Positions 11,721-23,450 of a DNA stretch of 64,000 bases are shown in pieces. Both the position numbers and the translations under genes were made by a program. Every line of letters begins with the position of its first letter. Within the stretch, counting starts at the first letter, position 1. Source of the DNA: Isoetes taiwanensis (lineage: Eukaryota; Streptophyta; Lycopodiopsida; Isoetales; Isoetaceae); contig JAJEKV010000015.1 in NCBI GenBank assembly GCA_021234155.1, forward strand, positions 1 through 64,000, read 5' to 3'. The notes under the pieces were generated by a model. The model worked only from the letters and a program-made list of their open reading frames with translations. It made no database searches and had not been told where the DNA came from.

Positions 11721-11886
11721 GGTGTGGTAGAAGAGGAGGTGCTGCCAGAAACATTGCCACCGATGGAAGCGAATTGAAGAGAAGGACTCGATGAAGAAAA
11801 TGAGGTAAAACCTAACGCTTATACTCTCTCATTTTAGTGAGATCGATAATTCCGCCAAATCATTTAGTAAAAGAGTATAGTGAGTA

Positions 11887-12300
11887 ATGCTCAAAATGTT
11901 GAAGTCAAAAGGAGCTACTTGTGCTAAGAGAGTCAAGCTTGGAGATGGGAGATTGCACAGGGCTCAAACTGAAGGAATGCTTCAACTGTTTAATCTGGAT
12001 GGGAAAGCAGTAGATTTAAATCATGTTTTATGCGTGCCAGGCATAATAAAAAATTTGGTTTCTGTAAGCCAGTTGGTTGATCTTGGCTTCATTTGTACAT
12101 TTGACAAATATGTTTGCACAATTATGAGAAATAATAAAGTGGAGTTTTTGGTCGCAAAGTGGGAAAATCTATTTGAGTTCAAGAATGAATATTGTGTAAA
12201 TAGTGTAGATGTAGATGAAACTACAAATGTTTGGTTTATGGCATGAGCGTCTGGCGCATACTCAATTGAAGAATATAGATTGCTTGATTAAAACAAAAAG
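11887..12300 (+). pseudogene. Copia protease end and GAG-pre-integrase segment
   Basis: The frame at 11887-12246 contains DGRLHRAQTEG, LNHVLCVPGIIKNLVSVSQL and later FEFKNEY, which are typical of the region between protease and integrase in Ty1/copia. LWHERLAHTQ, the HHCC-type pre-integrase start, follows at about 12,235 in another frame. The catalytic DTG/DSG of the protease is not visible. Confidence 0.7.
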
Positions 12301-12399
12301 GATTGATGGAAAGTTAAGTAATGGTTGTAGGAGAAAACTCGTTATGGATGCATGTTAGAAAGCACTCAAGAAAGCCTTTTTCCCAAACGGGAAAGAGAG

Positions 12400-13330
12400 C
12401 TTAAGGACATACTAGAGCTTTGCATTCGTGACTTATGTGGCCCGGCCAATGTACTTGGCGTGAACCGAAAAGGTACTTTCTCGACTTTCGCTTGATGATT
12501 ACAAGAAAATGTAAGTGTTTTTGTTAAGAAGCAAAAATGAGGTCTTTAATGCATTTAAAGAGTTTGTTGTTGAGAGTGAAAGAGAAACAGGAAGACGACA
12601 TTAAAGTGTTTTATGCGGAGAGGAAGAGAATATCCGTCTGCAGGAGATTTAAAACCTTTTGCAAGTTAGCATGGAATTGTTAGACAAACTAACATGCACA
12701 TACAAATTCACAAAAAAATGGGGTCTCCGGAAAGGAAAAATCGACTATTTTGAATGCAACCAGAGCGATGCTCAAGCACACAGGATTGCCCAATTATCTC
12801 TGGGAGGAGGCCGTCAAAACTGCTGTATACATACAAAACAGACTTCCAAGTACAAGCACAGGTGGACAATTGCCTGAAGAACTATGGAATGCAAATGCTC
12901 ATATAAGTTTTTCAGAATTCAAAGCTTATGGATGTCTAGGTTACGTTCATGTACCAGCAGAAACTAGGAAGAAATTAGATGATCGAGCTCATGTTGCATT
13001 TTTAGTAGGTTATGATGTAGAGAGCAAAGCATATAGAATATTTCAGCCAACAAGAAATAAAATTTTGATAAGCAGGGATGTAACATTCGAAGAATCTACT
13101 CTCTATAGAAAATCCAAAATGGCAGAAGTGGTTCCTAGAAGCACTGAAGATAAGAATGAGAGCAAGCAGCCTATTAGCATTGATTATGACAGCGATAGTG
13201 ACAATGAAATTGAATATGATGAGCAAGAGCAAACAATAAAGGAAAATCAGCAAGATCGTGATAGTAATCGACAAGTTGGAGTTAAGCCGAAAAAATGCCT
13301 GAGGACATTCAATCAAAGACTAGAAAGAAA
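12400..13330 (+). pseudogene. Copia integrase, broken
   Basis: The first part (12,400-12,740) is frame-broken. From 12750 one frame reads NATRAMLKHTGLPNYLWEEAV, NRLPSTSTGG, FKAYGCLGYVHVP and FLVGYDVESKAYRIF, the standard C-terminal half of copia integrase, followed by an acidic linker (SIDYDSDSDNEIEYDEQE). It would insert the cDNA copy; catalytic residues of the first half cannot be read. Confidence 0.8.
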
Positions 13331-15032
13331 AGAAAAACTGAAGTAGAAAAGCTTACCGAAGAAGCCGTGCAAACTAATGAATACGGAAGGTTAGATACAG
13401 GCAGAAGTAGGAGATTGCACAAGGAGGAAGAAATTCTTAATGTACTTGCTGTATTAGAAGATGTACCTCAAACTTTTGAAGAAGCTATGGAATCAGAAAA
13501 TAAAGCAGAATGGAGGAAAGCAATGTTAGCAGAAATGAAATCATTTCAGGAAAATAAAACCTTTGAAGTTGTAACTAAACCAAAAGGCAAAAATATCGTT
13601 GGATGCAGGTGGATATATAGAATAAAAACTGAACCAGATGGGAAAACAAGGAGGTTCAAAGCCGCTAGTTGCATGGATATTCTCGAGAGAAAAGGTTATG
13701 ATTTTGATGAGACTTTTGTTCCAATAGTTAAACTAACAAGTATTAGATTGCTGTTAGCACTTGCAAATGCCAAATCCATGCATGTTCATCACATGGATGT
13801 ATCTACAGCTTTTTTAAATGCGAACTTAGAGGAGGAAATCTATATGTATCAGGCACCGGGCTTTGAAGAAGGAGAAAATAATGTTTGGAAACTGAAAAGT
13901 ACGGTGGTATGGTCCGAGGCAATCACCCGCATGGGGTATAAATGTATAGATGAGCATCCGAGAAAACAAGGATGCAATAAACTTAAAGCCGGACGGAAAT
14001 CTTTATGTGTTTAAAGATGGAGCAAATTCATGCATCATCGCACTATAACGTGGGATGATCAGATCATGGTATCATGGTGGAACTAGTTTGGACTCTTTAC
14101 AAAAATGCAAGAATATGTCTTGCACAGAGATTCAAGATGACGGACCTCAAGGAACTGAAACGTTTTTTAGGAATGGAAGTGGTGCGGAATAAAGAGAAAG
14201 GGTTGTTATGCTTAAGGCAGCCTAAACATATCAATAGCTTATTGAGAAAATTTAACATGATTGATTGTAAAAGGCTAAGACTCCCATAGTACCAAAGCCA
14301 AAATTTGCAAGGACATGTGTCCTAAAACAGATACCTAAGTAAAAGAAATGGAAAGAGTGCCTTATAGACAGCTAATCTATGTTGTTTGCTTTTTCTTGCA
14401 AATGGTTCTAGACCCCGACATTTGCTATGCAAAGAAATATGATGAGTAGATTTTGTAACAACCCGAAAAGGACATTGGACGCCAAAGAAACGGATAATAA
14501 GATACTTGAAAGGCACCGCAGATCACGGCTTGATATATAACTCCATGACTTGAATTTAAAAGGTTTCACCTGACTCAGATGGGGAGGAGATGTGGACACA
14601 AGGCGATCCACTTCCGTGCTTTGCCATGATGTTAGGGAGGCAAGAGTTGCATGAAAAGCAAAAAGCAAAACGCTAATATACGCCCTCTCACGAGGCGAGT
14701 ATGCAAACACAAAGACTTGGCAACAAAAAGAAATCATATGGCTAAGAAGACTGTTATATGAACTTGAAGAAGAGCAAAAGACATCTACAGTGTTGCATTG
14801 TGATAATATGAGTTGTATTGCGCTCACAAAGAATCCAGTATTTCATGAAAGAACTAAACATGTGGAACTGCAGATGCATTTCATCAGGGACATTGTAGAA
14901 AGGAAGATTATTTCTGTAGAATACATTCATACAGATCTGCAGGTGGCTGATATCTTTACTAAGGCTCTAAGAGAAAACAAATTTCAAGAATTAAGGATGA
15001 GATTGGGAGTGAATAGCTGTGATTTAAATTGA
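13295..15032 (+). pseudogene. Copia reverse transcriptase and RNase H, broken
   Basis: The RT begins with TFEEAMESENKAEWRKAM, KTFEVVTKPKGKNIVGCRWIY and HHMDVSTAFLNANLEEEIYM. The catalytic YVDD is recognisable at about 14,047 (ctataacgtgggatgat), disrupted by two extra bases. RLGMEVVRNKEKG-type and KHINSLLRKFNM segments follow. RNase H ends with LHCDNMSCIALTKNPVFHERTKHVEL and DIFTKAL (14790-15032). Several indels break the polyprotein. Confidence 0.85.
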
Positions 15033-15084
15033 TAGAAAGGAAAGCTTATGGGGGAGCAGGTTAAAACAGTTAAAACATAAACAT

Positions 15085-15363
15085 TATGGGGGAGTGTTGA
15101 GAAGTTAACGATTAAGTAGTTAATGCTTATATTTTAACATGGTTGTCAATTGAAACCATTATGATGGTGAACCTAGGAGAGAACAAAAATAAGAAATGAA
15201 TAATCTGGGCGTATCTCTGGAGCCTGCCGACAGGTGAAAATAGCAGGTTCCTTATTCATAGCAGGATTGAATTAACAGGTGGACTTGGATTCCGGATAGA
15301 CATACAGGTCGCAGACTGAACCGATGATGAAAAAGGTGTGAGCAATTGGGAACGATTTCAACA
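15085..15363 (+). repeat. Copia PPT and single copia LTR (15095-15363)
   Basis: A purine tract ttatgggggag (15084-15094) is followed by TGTTGAGAAG... ending ...GATTTCAACA, 269 bp with TGTTGA/TTCAACA inverted ends. It resembles neither TRIM LTR except at the terminal bases. No matching 5' copia LTR exists; the TRIM LTR takes its place. Confidence 0.75.
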
Positions 15364-15585
15364 TGGTATCAGAGCCATGGTCCCAAGTAGAGGGTGCTTA
15401 ACAGCACCGGGATAGCCCCCAGTGGTGTAGGGGTGAGAATGAGCAAAAAAGCTTGGCCAATGGAAAGCCCAACTCCCGCAGTGGTGGAGTTGCCCGAGGA
15501 GGGGAGCATATGGATTGTGGTGAGGAGGGGAGCATATGGATTGTGGTGAAGGCTGGAATGGATTGGTGTGCCCATTAAGGGGGAA
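15364..15585 (+). mobile_element. TRIM internal domain (PBS to PPT)
   Basis: It begins with a second primer site TGGTATCAGAGCC and ends with the purine tract attaagggggaa, directly before the 3' TRIM LTR. The 222-bp interior has no gene and includes a 27-bp tandem duplication (gaggaggggagcatatggat, about 15,493-15,551). With the two LTRs this makes a complete TRIM of about 580 bp. Confidence 0.75.
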
Positions 15586-15763
15586 TGTTGGAATGCTGGA
15601 GTATGTGTAATGGGCACACATGAAGAATGACTCAGTGGGAGGAGTGCCGAAAGCCCATCAAAGGGCCGGTAGCTCAGTGGTAGAGTACTTGGCTTGCAAG
15701 CAAGAGGTCCTGGGTTTGATCCCCAGCCTATCCACCCAATCATAGAAAGCTCATTTCTCAACA
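15586..15763 (+). repeat. 3' TRIM LTR (178 bp)
   Basis: Near-identical to 10554-10730, with the same TG...CA ends. The tRNA-like segment is at 15663-15734. Followed by the GAATT target duplication. Confidence 0.9.
15663..15734 (+). tRNA. tRNA-Ala(UGC)-like sequence inside the 3' LTR
   Basis: Identical to the copy at 10630-10701, with the same A box, T-arm/B box and imperfect acceptor stem. Confidence 0.6.
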
Positions 15764-16991
15764 GAATTTCATATTGTAATGGCTATATTGTAATTTCTAT
15801 AAAATTTGTATTCTAAGGATTTTTATATTTTTTTAAAAAACCTTTAAAAAATCTTTGCATACGGATTTTTAAGGTACGGATTTCTAAGTACTCAACTACC
15901 TTGTTCCTTTTCCTCCTTTTCCCACCCTTTCCCCTCTTCAGTGTAATTTTTCCTTCTTTTCAACCCTTCTTTTTTCTTTTTTTCTTTTTCCTTCCCCCCT
16001 CCCCTCCATCCCCTCCATCATCCTTTTTTCCCATTTTCTTGATGGATTTTTTTTTTCCCTTTTCCTCCTTGCCGATCCTTTTTTTTCCTCCTTTCCCTTT
16101 TCCCTTTTCCATGCCTTTGCACATTTGTTTTATTCTTTTATTTCCTATACCCATTTTCCTCTTTTCCCCACCCTTTCTCTCTTGCCCCTTTCCTTTTTCC
16201 CCTTTTTTCTTTTTTCCTTGCTTCACCATTTTGTTTTCCTTTTCTCATGCCCTACCCATTTCCCTTTTCTCGTTCCCTCTTTCTTTTTCCTTGTGACCTT
16301 TTACCTAGATTCCCTTTTCCCCTTTTCCCTTCCTTTTCTTTCTTCCTTCTCACTCTCCCTTTTCTATGCCCCTTTCCCCCCTCCCCATCCTTTTCTTTGT
16401 TCCCTTTGTCCCTTCCCTTTTCCTCATTTTTCCAACCTTTTCACTCTTCCCTTTTCTTGATGCATTTTTCCTTCCCTTCCCTCTCTTTTTTTTTCCCTTT
16501 CCTATGCCATTTGTCCCTTCCTTTTTCCTCTCCCTCCAACGCTCTCTTTTTCCCTTTTCCCATGCTGCCCTTTCTTTTCCCCATGCTTTTTTTCCCTCCC
16601 CTTTCCATGCTTTTTTTATCTTCATTTTCTCCTTTTTTCAACCTTTTCCTTTTCCCTTTTTTTCACGCCCTTTTCCCCTTATCCCCTTCCCTTTCCTTTT
16701 TCCTTTTTCCTTTTTCCCCATGCCTTTTGCCTTCACATTCTCTTTTCCATGTTCCACTTTTCCTTTCCCCTTTTCATTTACCCTTTCCCTTAAGAGATCG
16801 GCTATGACCAATCAGTGTTGGTAGGCGTCGGTAATAAATCTAGGCCTTCGGATGCATCCAGATGATCTCTCGCCATTCAAATTAGGGCTCGATGCACTAC
16901 ACACTTACGGTATAACATTATAATATAAGATGCGCTCTAGAGTGTTGCTTTAAGTATGACGAAGCCAATAAAAGAACGTCACTTATTAGCC

Positions 16992-17362
16992 AAGACGGTC
17001 AATGGCGTGAGATTCTACCCAAAAAGGGTACATTTGTCGTGAACATGGGTGACCAAATTGAAGTAAGTTTTCGTATAAGAAACTCTAATCCTACTTGAGT
17101 TCTAATTAATGTCAATTTGACCGTGCAGAAGCTAACAAATGGACAATATAAGAGTATTCTTCACCGTGTGATGGTGCACCCTAGCAAATATCGCGTATTT
17201 ATCGCCTCCTTCGTCAGCCCATTTCCTGATCCTACCATTGACATTGCTCCCATTCCAGAGCTTATCCATGAAAAGAACCCATCAAAGTATACCCGAATGC
17301 CATACAAAGATTACATTAATGAAGTGTATACCCAACACTTTGCAGGAAAGAATGTGTATTAA
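16992..17362 (+). pseudogene. Dioxygenase 3' fragment, copy B
   Basis: Holds the end of exon 2 (from DGQWREILPKKGT), an intron with GT...AG, and exon 3 (17,129-17,362). It lacks the HTD motif but keeps the distal Fe-ligand His and the RVF form of the Arg motif. The C-terminus NEVYTQHFAGKNVY is complete here, which shows that copy A lost about 14 bp. Confidence 0.85.
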
Positions 17363-18035
17363 AAGTGAGTGCCCTAGTCGAAAGATTTTAAAAGGACTCT
17401 TTCGAAATTGAGAATAAGATCCTAATTTCTTCCCCGTTGATTAATTGTTTGGAAGGAAAATAATCCAATTGTTGCAATCCTAAAGCTTGGCCAATTGTTG
17501 ATTCAATTATTATTATTGCTATGAAGCTTGTCATGTTCATTTTAAGATTAATGTTTTTTCAGAATATCTTATCTTATAACATGTCCCGAACCAAAACAAC
17601 TTAATCTTATCTTATAAAATTATTGTATGTGTTTGATCTAATGGCCCAAGGCTGATTTGTCTATCTCAATAGAATGAGTATATTTTAATTGGACGCTTCT
17701 ACATTTTCGTATAAATATACTTTGTGCCTACCTACACTATATAATGTGCTTTTTTCATAGTGCAAACATCTCTTTTCGTTTTATCTTCATTGTATACATT
17801 GCTAGAGAGCTAGGTAATTGATCTCAACTCCCCTAAGACTTTTTGAAGATCTACTTAGAAAATCAAGGATAAGTGATCATCAATTGTGTGTTATATTTTA
17901 GTCTGCAAATTATCTAAATGTGAAGAGCTTGTATTAGCTTATATATTATTCAAACAGATACTAATATGATAAAAGGGGTTTGTCATTTCATGCGACTATG
18001 GCAAATGGGTTCTCATCTCTTTTTCTATACTAAAG

Positions 18036-18143
18036 AATAGAATAGAATATGATTTTATCGTCCACGGAGACCAACTGGCCTATGGGGACCCAAGTACAAA
18101 GAGAGAGCAGCAGGCGTATTACTACCAGGATTCTATACTAAAG
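18036..18143 (-). mobile_element. 108-bp retroposon-like insert, copy B only
   Basis: The insert is bounded by a 13-bp direct repeat TTCTATACTAAAG (18023-18035 and 18131-18143); copies A and C have one copy of it. Read on the minus strand it ends in a simple TATTC repeat tail. A long target duplication and simple tail fit a SINE or a truncated LINE. Confidence 0.6.
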
Positions 18144-18570
18144 GAGGCGTCCTATATTGTTAAAGGGGGCAACTTTGTACCACCAAGAGTAATAGGTGTA
18201 GTCCACCTATACAAGAGAACTAAGTTTTCAAATGTTTAACACATATACTCTTCGATTTTATGCACTTGGAGCTAGCATATACAGAATAGCTTTGTATAAA
18301 TAAAGATTGCAACTATTCGGGAGAATTGCTTTGTATAAATAAAGATTGCAACTATTCAGGAGGTAACGGGGAATATGAACAATAACTTACAAACGTAAGT
18401 GTGGTAATTATATTTAGAGATGATAATACATTACATGAATGCTAAATATTTATATACACTGAAAAAGCCATTTCAAATATTGGAATGCACATTGCCAATA
18501 AACCAAGTTAGTCTATCATAATTCATAGAAGGAATGTGGGTATAGATATTGTGCATTAAAATGCCAATAT

Positions 18571-18770
18571 TATTATTATTATTATTATATTTTGTCTGAT
18601 GCTCTCTTGGGCCTCGAAAGACTATGGAGCACATGAACAAGCTATTTACAACTTTAACAAAAAAGAGCGGTGAGTATCAACAGCTCTAATATAGGGTCCT
18701 AAAGCCATTGGTGGCATCTGTAACAAAGATAGAAAATCAGTAGCTTGAATTCCAAAGCTATCTCTGATGT
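18571..18770 (-). mobile_element. 200-bp insert with (TAA)n-like tail, copy B only
   Basis: It interrupts atgccaatat/atcatgttat, which is nearly continuous in copies A and C. On the minus strand it ends in an ATA/TAA trinucleotide run, as in some plant non-LTR retroposons. No clear target duplication was found. Confidence 0.5.
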
Positions 18771-18949
18771 ATCATGTTATCAATAGGTCAACCAACAATG
18801 TAGATAGAACCAACGTGTCAAACAATATAAGTTCACATTTTGGAGCCATTAATATAAGATCCACTTGACACGAATTAGGTTCCCAAAATGTTGTTGGGGG
18901 GTCGTGTAACATAAGATTTTGCAAGGTTAAGGCATGTATTCGTATCTAA

Positions 18950-20600
18950 AAATGGTATTTTGCTGACTCACAAATTTGGGTTTGGTTTGGCAATGGTCGA
19001 ATGGGTTGTATTGGTTTTTTTTTGGGGAAGGCCTAATTTTTACAACTGGAGTCGTGCCATTTTTGTTTCTATCTGTATTAGGAAAGTGGGGTTCGTGTCG
19101 AATTTGGGCGTTAGGGCAGGGCATGGCGGAGTTATTCTGGCAGGGTTCAGAGGCAACCGACGTCTTCAAATCGATTCTTAGAGCTGGTAATCTGGCAGCA
19201 GTAAATATGGATTTAATTTCGGAGGGCACAGATGCAGGATTCGATGGGGCACAGATGGAGAATCTGGAGCCAGGCTATGGCATCTGCGATTTTTCTTCTT
19301 GTGAAGGGGAGATTTTGGATTCTTCCTTCTACCATAGCCAAAAGCATGTGCATGCAATTTCTTCTTTTGTTCTGCCCTATTCTGCTCTTGCACTGATGGT
19401 GTTGGTGTAACGGCACTGATGGTAAGTCGAAGTTTCATTCAATCAAATCTGGTACCGATTTAATCGGTGGGGTTCAAATCCCCATTCTTCCATGCATTTT
19501 CCTTGTTTTGTTCTGCCCTCTTCTGCTCTTTTACAGTGTGTATTTTTAGGCTCCTTCTGTCTTGCTTAGGCGGGCGCATCGACGGGAAGGTTTTGTGGGC
19601 GGGTTCAACTCCCCGTGTCTCGCGGATGTTGTTTATTTGTTTGTTTTGTGGGCAAAGACGACAGCGCCACGGGAAGCTTAGTTATCGGTGGAATGGAGCT
19701 GCAGCTTGCTCGCAGCTTGTGAACAGAGTGAGTTTTCAGAATTTCGTTGCAAGTGAAACACAGCTTGTGTGAGTATTGCTTCATAGGTGCATGGTGCTTT
19801 AACCGTATATGTGCAAGACAAATTTAGTTGTTTGTTGCTTGTTCAGATATACGCATTTGACTTGAATTGAATACTTTCTCATGCACCTTAGGGTGACGTG
19901 GAAATGGGGTTTTGACCCCATCTTGACTTGGGTTGATCAAGGTGGCATATCCTTGGGAATATGCCATGTTTTTCATGGCTAGATAGAGCGATTATAGGAT
20001 AGAGCCATTATATATTCTAAAAATCAAACTTAATAAGTGTCTAACTTATACCCAACAAATCTTTATGACATTATCGTATAAGATCCACTTAACACGAAAA
20101 TATATATTCACAAAAATCAAACTTAATAAGTGTCTAACTTATACCCAACAAATCTTTTATGTCATTATCGTAATGAACCAAAGTTGGGAGGGAGGGGGTG
20201 TGGGAGTACGACAAAGCTTTGAAATCTCAACGGGCATAGAAGCATCATCAACGGCATGTTTGGCATTGTAACGAAAATTTTAGACAACTACCTCTAAACA
20301 TGCCAGCTTTGGACAGTTGGAATCCAATTCCTCAATAGGACACCACCGATGAAAGCTAAAATTCCAATTGTCTACATCTCAAAGATAATAGTTAGCCTCC
20401 GTGTGTATATGGTTATATGATGATATGTGTATGATGTGTCACAAAAACTACTTTCTTCTTTCAGAATAAAATGACATTAAATAATAAATAGGTTCTTATC
20501 GGTCTAGTTCTTCAAAAACACTAGCCGGTTATAGGCTTTCCATTCCATAAACAAAGCTATGAGTTCTTGCATCACCCATGAGAAATGTAACCTTGTGTGC
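18950..20600. other. Conserved unit block, copy B
   Basis: Counterpart of 5,561-7,200. This copy keeps several CAG/CTG-containing words (gggcacagatgcagg, aatctggagccagg) that appear altered in A and C. No gene recognised. Confidence 0.5.
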
Positions 20601-20698
20601 CAATGTCAAGTTTTTCACTCACTATCTCGCACATGCCAGTGGGGCATTTCAAAAATACACTTGGGATTCGTGTATTCGTAATATACTTTCTAAGTAGG

Positions 20699-20805
20699 CC
20701 AAAGTGTATTCCAAATACACTTTGGCTTTCTTTGTTGCAGATGTGTATTCCGATATACATTTTAGTCCAACAAAGAAAGACAAAGTGTATTCGAATACAC
20801 TTTGG
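20699..20805. promoter_or_regulatory. GTGTATTC..GAATACAC palindrome cluster, copy B
   Basis: CCAAAGTGTATT/AATACACTTTGG arms at 20,699-20,725 and CAAAGTGTATTCGAATACACTTTGG at 20,781-20,805. The positions correspond to those in copies A and C. Confidence 0.5.
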
Positions 20806-21221
20806 CTTTGTGTGGAATGTTGTTTGTCTTTTCTCAGGGTTCTTTAGGTGTTTCCACAGGACTACAAGCCTTCCAAAACATTTTGTTTTTTTTTTACAAA
20901 AAGCCTAAAAAACATTTTGTAATGTGGAACGAGGGAAGAGGGAGTCGATTCGGTGTAACAAGAGAGAGTTTTTACTACAAAAGCCTAAAAATATTTTGTA
21001 ATGTGGAATGGGAAGAGTCGATTTTCGATGAAAGGTATAGTCAAGCACGCTGTAAAGAACTTTCCCTACCCTAACGGTAGTATTATCCGGCCCGTCTCAT
21101 TGAATCGACGACCGCACCATTTCCACGTTGTCAAGGTAAGGAGAAATCTTTGATTCTTTTTCGATATGGCTATGCTACAACGGTAGTTCAGGTAGGCTAT
21201 GGCTTGAAGTTTAGGTTTAGG

Positions 21222-21764
21222 CATTAGAGGAAAAATGAGATCACATTTTGTCCCATTAAGGGATGTTTAAAATGTCCGCTTTTTAAAACGGCCCAATAAG
21301 AGAAGAGCTTCAGATATCTCATTCCGGTATTATGTGGCGAGAATTAATTAAATGTTGCAACTAACTTCAGAGTATCATTTTTCATTATAACTTTGATCCG
21401 AACTCCGATTCAAAAACTTTTGTAGCAATGGGTTCGTCTTCACAAGATCTATCTAGTGATAACCCATTCATACATCTTTTATGATATAAATATATAAGAA
21501 ATAAGCAAAAAATCATATTTTTTTAAGGTTAATGCATATGTCCATATTGAAATACAATATAACCATATATCATTGGAAAGATATTTTCATTCCGCACCTA
21601 ATGCAACAAACGTCGCAACATTTTGACAAGTGGATCAAAAGTTATGGGGGAAAACAACAAGAATGAAGTTGAGCCAGGCCGCATTAATTGCAGTTAATAG
21701 TGGGTAGCCATTCCATTGGAGGATTCTTATGGGGATGAAATGAGATCTTAAATTTCCTCTAATG
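21222..21764. mobile_element. 543-bp MITE, copy B only
   Basis: Terminal inverted repeats of about 21 bp (CATTAGAGGAAAAATGAGATC and the inverse of GATCTTAAATTTCCTCTAATG). Copies A and C have the uninterrupted site gtttaggtaagctcgg. No target duplication is visible, so the superfamily is unassigned. No coding capacity. Confidence 0.75.
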
Positions 21765-21949
21765 TAAGCTCGGCGATTCTATGGATTTCAAGTTTGAACA
21801 AAGTTCAGGTAAGCTCGGCTATGGCTTGGTGGTCAGGCTTGGAGTTCTACCACTATGGCGATGGCTGTGGCTATGGCTATGGCTGCCGGAGTTTTAGCTA
21901 TGGCTGTGGCTTGGAATTCCGTCGTTTCCCCCTTCCTGCACACAGGTAA

Positions 21950-23450
21950 ACGAAACAGAGTAATGGTTGTAAAAGGTCAAGCAAGAATGCTACATCAATT
22001 TTCCATTCTTGATTGGAATGGTTGCTACGTGGCAAGCTATTATTGGCTGAAAAACAAGAAATAACACCAACTTACCTTGAGGTAAATAGCCATATATTTC
22101 TTCGTTAAGTTTTTAAATTTTCTAGTACCAAAGCCTATTTTTGTCGTGTTTAGGATCTCATTTTTGTGATTTGTATTCCGAAATATGTTTTACGGTACAT
22201 TTTGTCCTCCTTTTTGGTGCATCTAATAACAATTTTCTTACAGGCAAGGTGGAAGCCAGAAATCTACGAGGGGCACAATCAAGATTACAAAAAAGCCACA
22301 CCCACAGAAGAACATTGACACCGCCATCGAGCCGGTTATTTATGATTGCACACAAACGATGATTCGTGGACAAGGGCACAAGGAAAGTACAACACCATAA
22401 GGTTCTTGCATGTCTGCAGAAGCCCTGGAAATAAGATATGCTGCAAGCGAGTTTGATTGCATGGGACAGATAAGGGACGTTTCCAAGACTGCTGACGAGT
22501 CCGAACAAGGTGGAAGGATCTCCTTTAAAACGTCACAAGGTTTCATTGTTCGTGAAGAAGCCTATTTCAAAATGTCTAGGGTGCGCCGACCCTTTGCAAA
22601 GTACATGGCTCACTACTCATACAAGGAAAAGCTTTTAAGGCCTAATTGGATGATTCAAAAGAGTCAAAGTGAAGACTTTGCCTACAAAGGAATTAGAGCA
22701 GGAGGTGATGTTGGATCGAGGAAGGTAGTTTTTCCAAGATGGGGATGTAAAAAGTTCTCAAGAGTCCAACTGTAAAACTAAGAAGCTAAGAGGTACTATC
22801 GCGCTTAAGGAACTCAAGAAGAAGAAGACAATGGAATTGGTTGTGGCGTAAACTCAAAAAGCTATAAAAACACCAAAAAGGTAATTAGGGCAAAGCACTG
22901 TGTGGCAATAAAAGAAGGTGGACAAAATGGCGGAAAGAATGGAAGAGATAAATGGCCGATGTTTATGCAAGGAGTTACTTATCCGCGCTGACTTATATGA
23001 AGCCGCCCCCAAAGAATGAAGTGGGAGAAATGTTTAAGGTTCAAAATTTATGCGCATCACTTGAGGAACCCGAAAGACAGAATTAGAGCAACCCCTAACG
23101 CCACATGGCCCCCATTGGGGTGCTTGAACATAACGACTACACAAACCCAAACACGATAGAGAAAATTCAATCGCATTAACGATTTATATTTTGGGAGGAA
23201 ACTATAGCTTCAAGGCAAGAAGACTCTATTGTAAAGAGAAATACAATTCTAGATATCTTTCGTTTCTTGCTTTTATTGTGGACTTACTGATGAAAAGCTA
23301 AAATAGTGGCCAACATACAAATCGCGGATAACGAAAATCCAAGCTCAATATGAGTTTTTAGACAAGATTAGTTCATGTACAATTGAGTTTGCCTTCAAGG
23401 AAAAAGTATGATTTGAAGAAGCCTATAAACTCACAGAGTTTAAAGAAGCA
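21950..23450 (+). pseudogene. ParB-like half-gene, copy B (heavily damaged)
   Basis: Same order as in copies A and C. The leading exon from 22,410 is readable (MSAEALEIRYAASEFDCMGQ to SEDFAYKGIRAGGDVG). The ParB-like segment at 22,920-23,450 is recognisable by nucleotide similarity only, with many indels. Surely non-coding as written; part of the damage may be consensus error. Confidence 0.6.

Larger units (their letters stand above)
10554..15763 (+). mobile_element. Chimeric LTR element: TRIM ends around a copia body
   Basis: Flanked by the 5-bp target duplication GAATT (10549-10553 and 15764-15768). The empty site is present in copy B at about 24,393 (tttagaatttcatattg). Order: TRIM LTR 10554-10730, PBS TGGTATCAGAGC, copia internal region, copia PPT, copia LTR 15095-15363, a second PBS, TRIM internal region, PPT, TRIM LTR 15586-15763. 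The outer LTRs differ by about one base, so the insertion is young. Confidence 0.85.
10221..15903. mobile_element. hAT-like MITE with telomere-like core, split by an LTR element
   Basis: The ends are CAAGGTGGTT...AAC and its imperfect inverse ...CTACCTTG, flanked by the direct repeat TTCCTTT. Copy C at about 50,880 has the uninterrupted target (gcttccttttcc). Without the nested LTR element the MITE is 468 bp; the copy at 24,061 is 470 bp. Its middle (10,340-10,550) is variants of gtttagggttagaatg, close to the plant telomere repeat. A 7-8 bp target duplication and these ends suggest a hAT-type non-autonomous element. Confidence 0.7.
9563..16797 (-). mobile_element. Pyrimidine-rich Helitron, copy A (with nested insertions)
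   Basis: Same insertion as the cleaner copy at 50,174-51,806. The 3' end on the minus strand is damaged here: the CTAG and hairpin read aataatggtgaagcccagctggc. The 5' end reads TCTCTTAAGGG on the minus strand, ending at 16,797 before T. Almost the whole body is CCCTTTT/CCATGCC-type low-complexity DNA with no gene; long ORFs rich in F, P, L and S, or K, E and G on the other strand, are composition artefacts. It is split by the MITE and LTR element at 10,221-15,903. Confidence 0.65.
3420..16990. repeat. Tandem unit copy A
   Basis: This is the first of three direct copies. It starts inside dioxygenase exon 2 (aagacggtcaatggcg, 3421) and ends at cttattagccaagac, where the sequence jumps back to the same exon point at about 16,991. 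CAAGAC is shared by both breakpoints. The unit is 13.6 kb, or about 8.36 kb without the nested LTR element. Confidence 0.9.

Noticed and set aside
15369-15761. 130-aa minus-strand frame containing GWGSNPGPLACKPS
   Set aside because: It reads the tRNA-like segment and LTR backwards; such translations of tRNA sequence are common spurious proteins.
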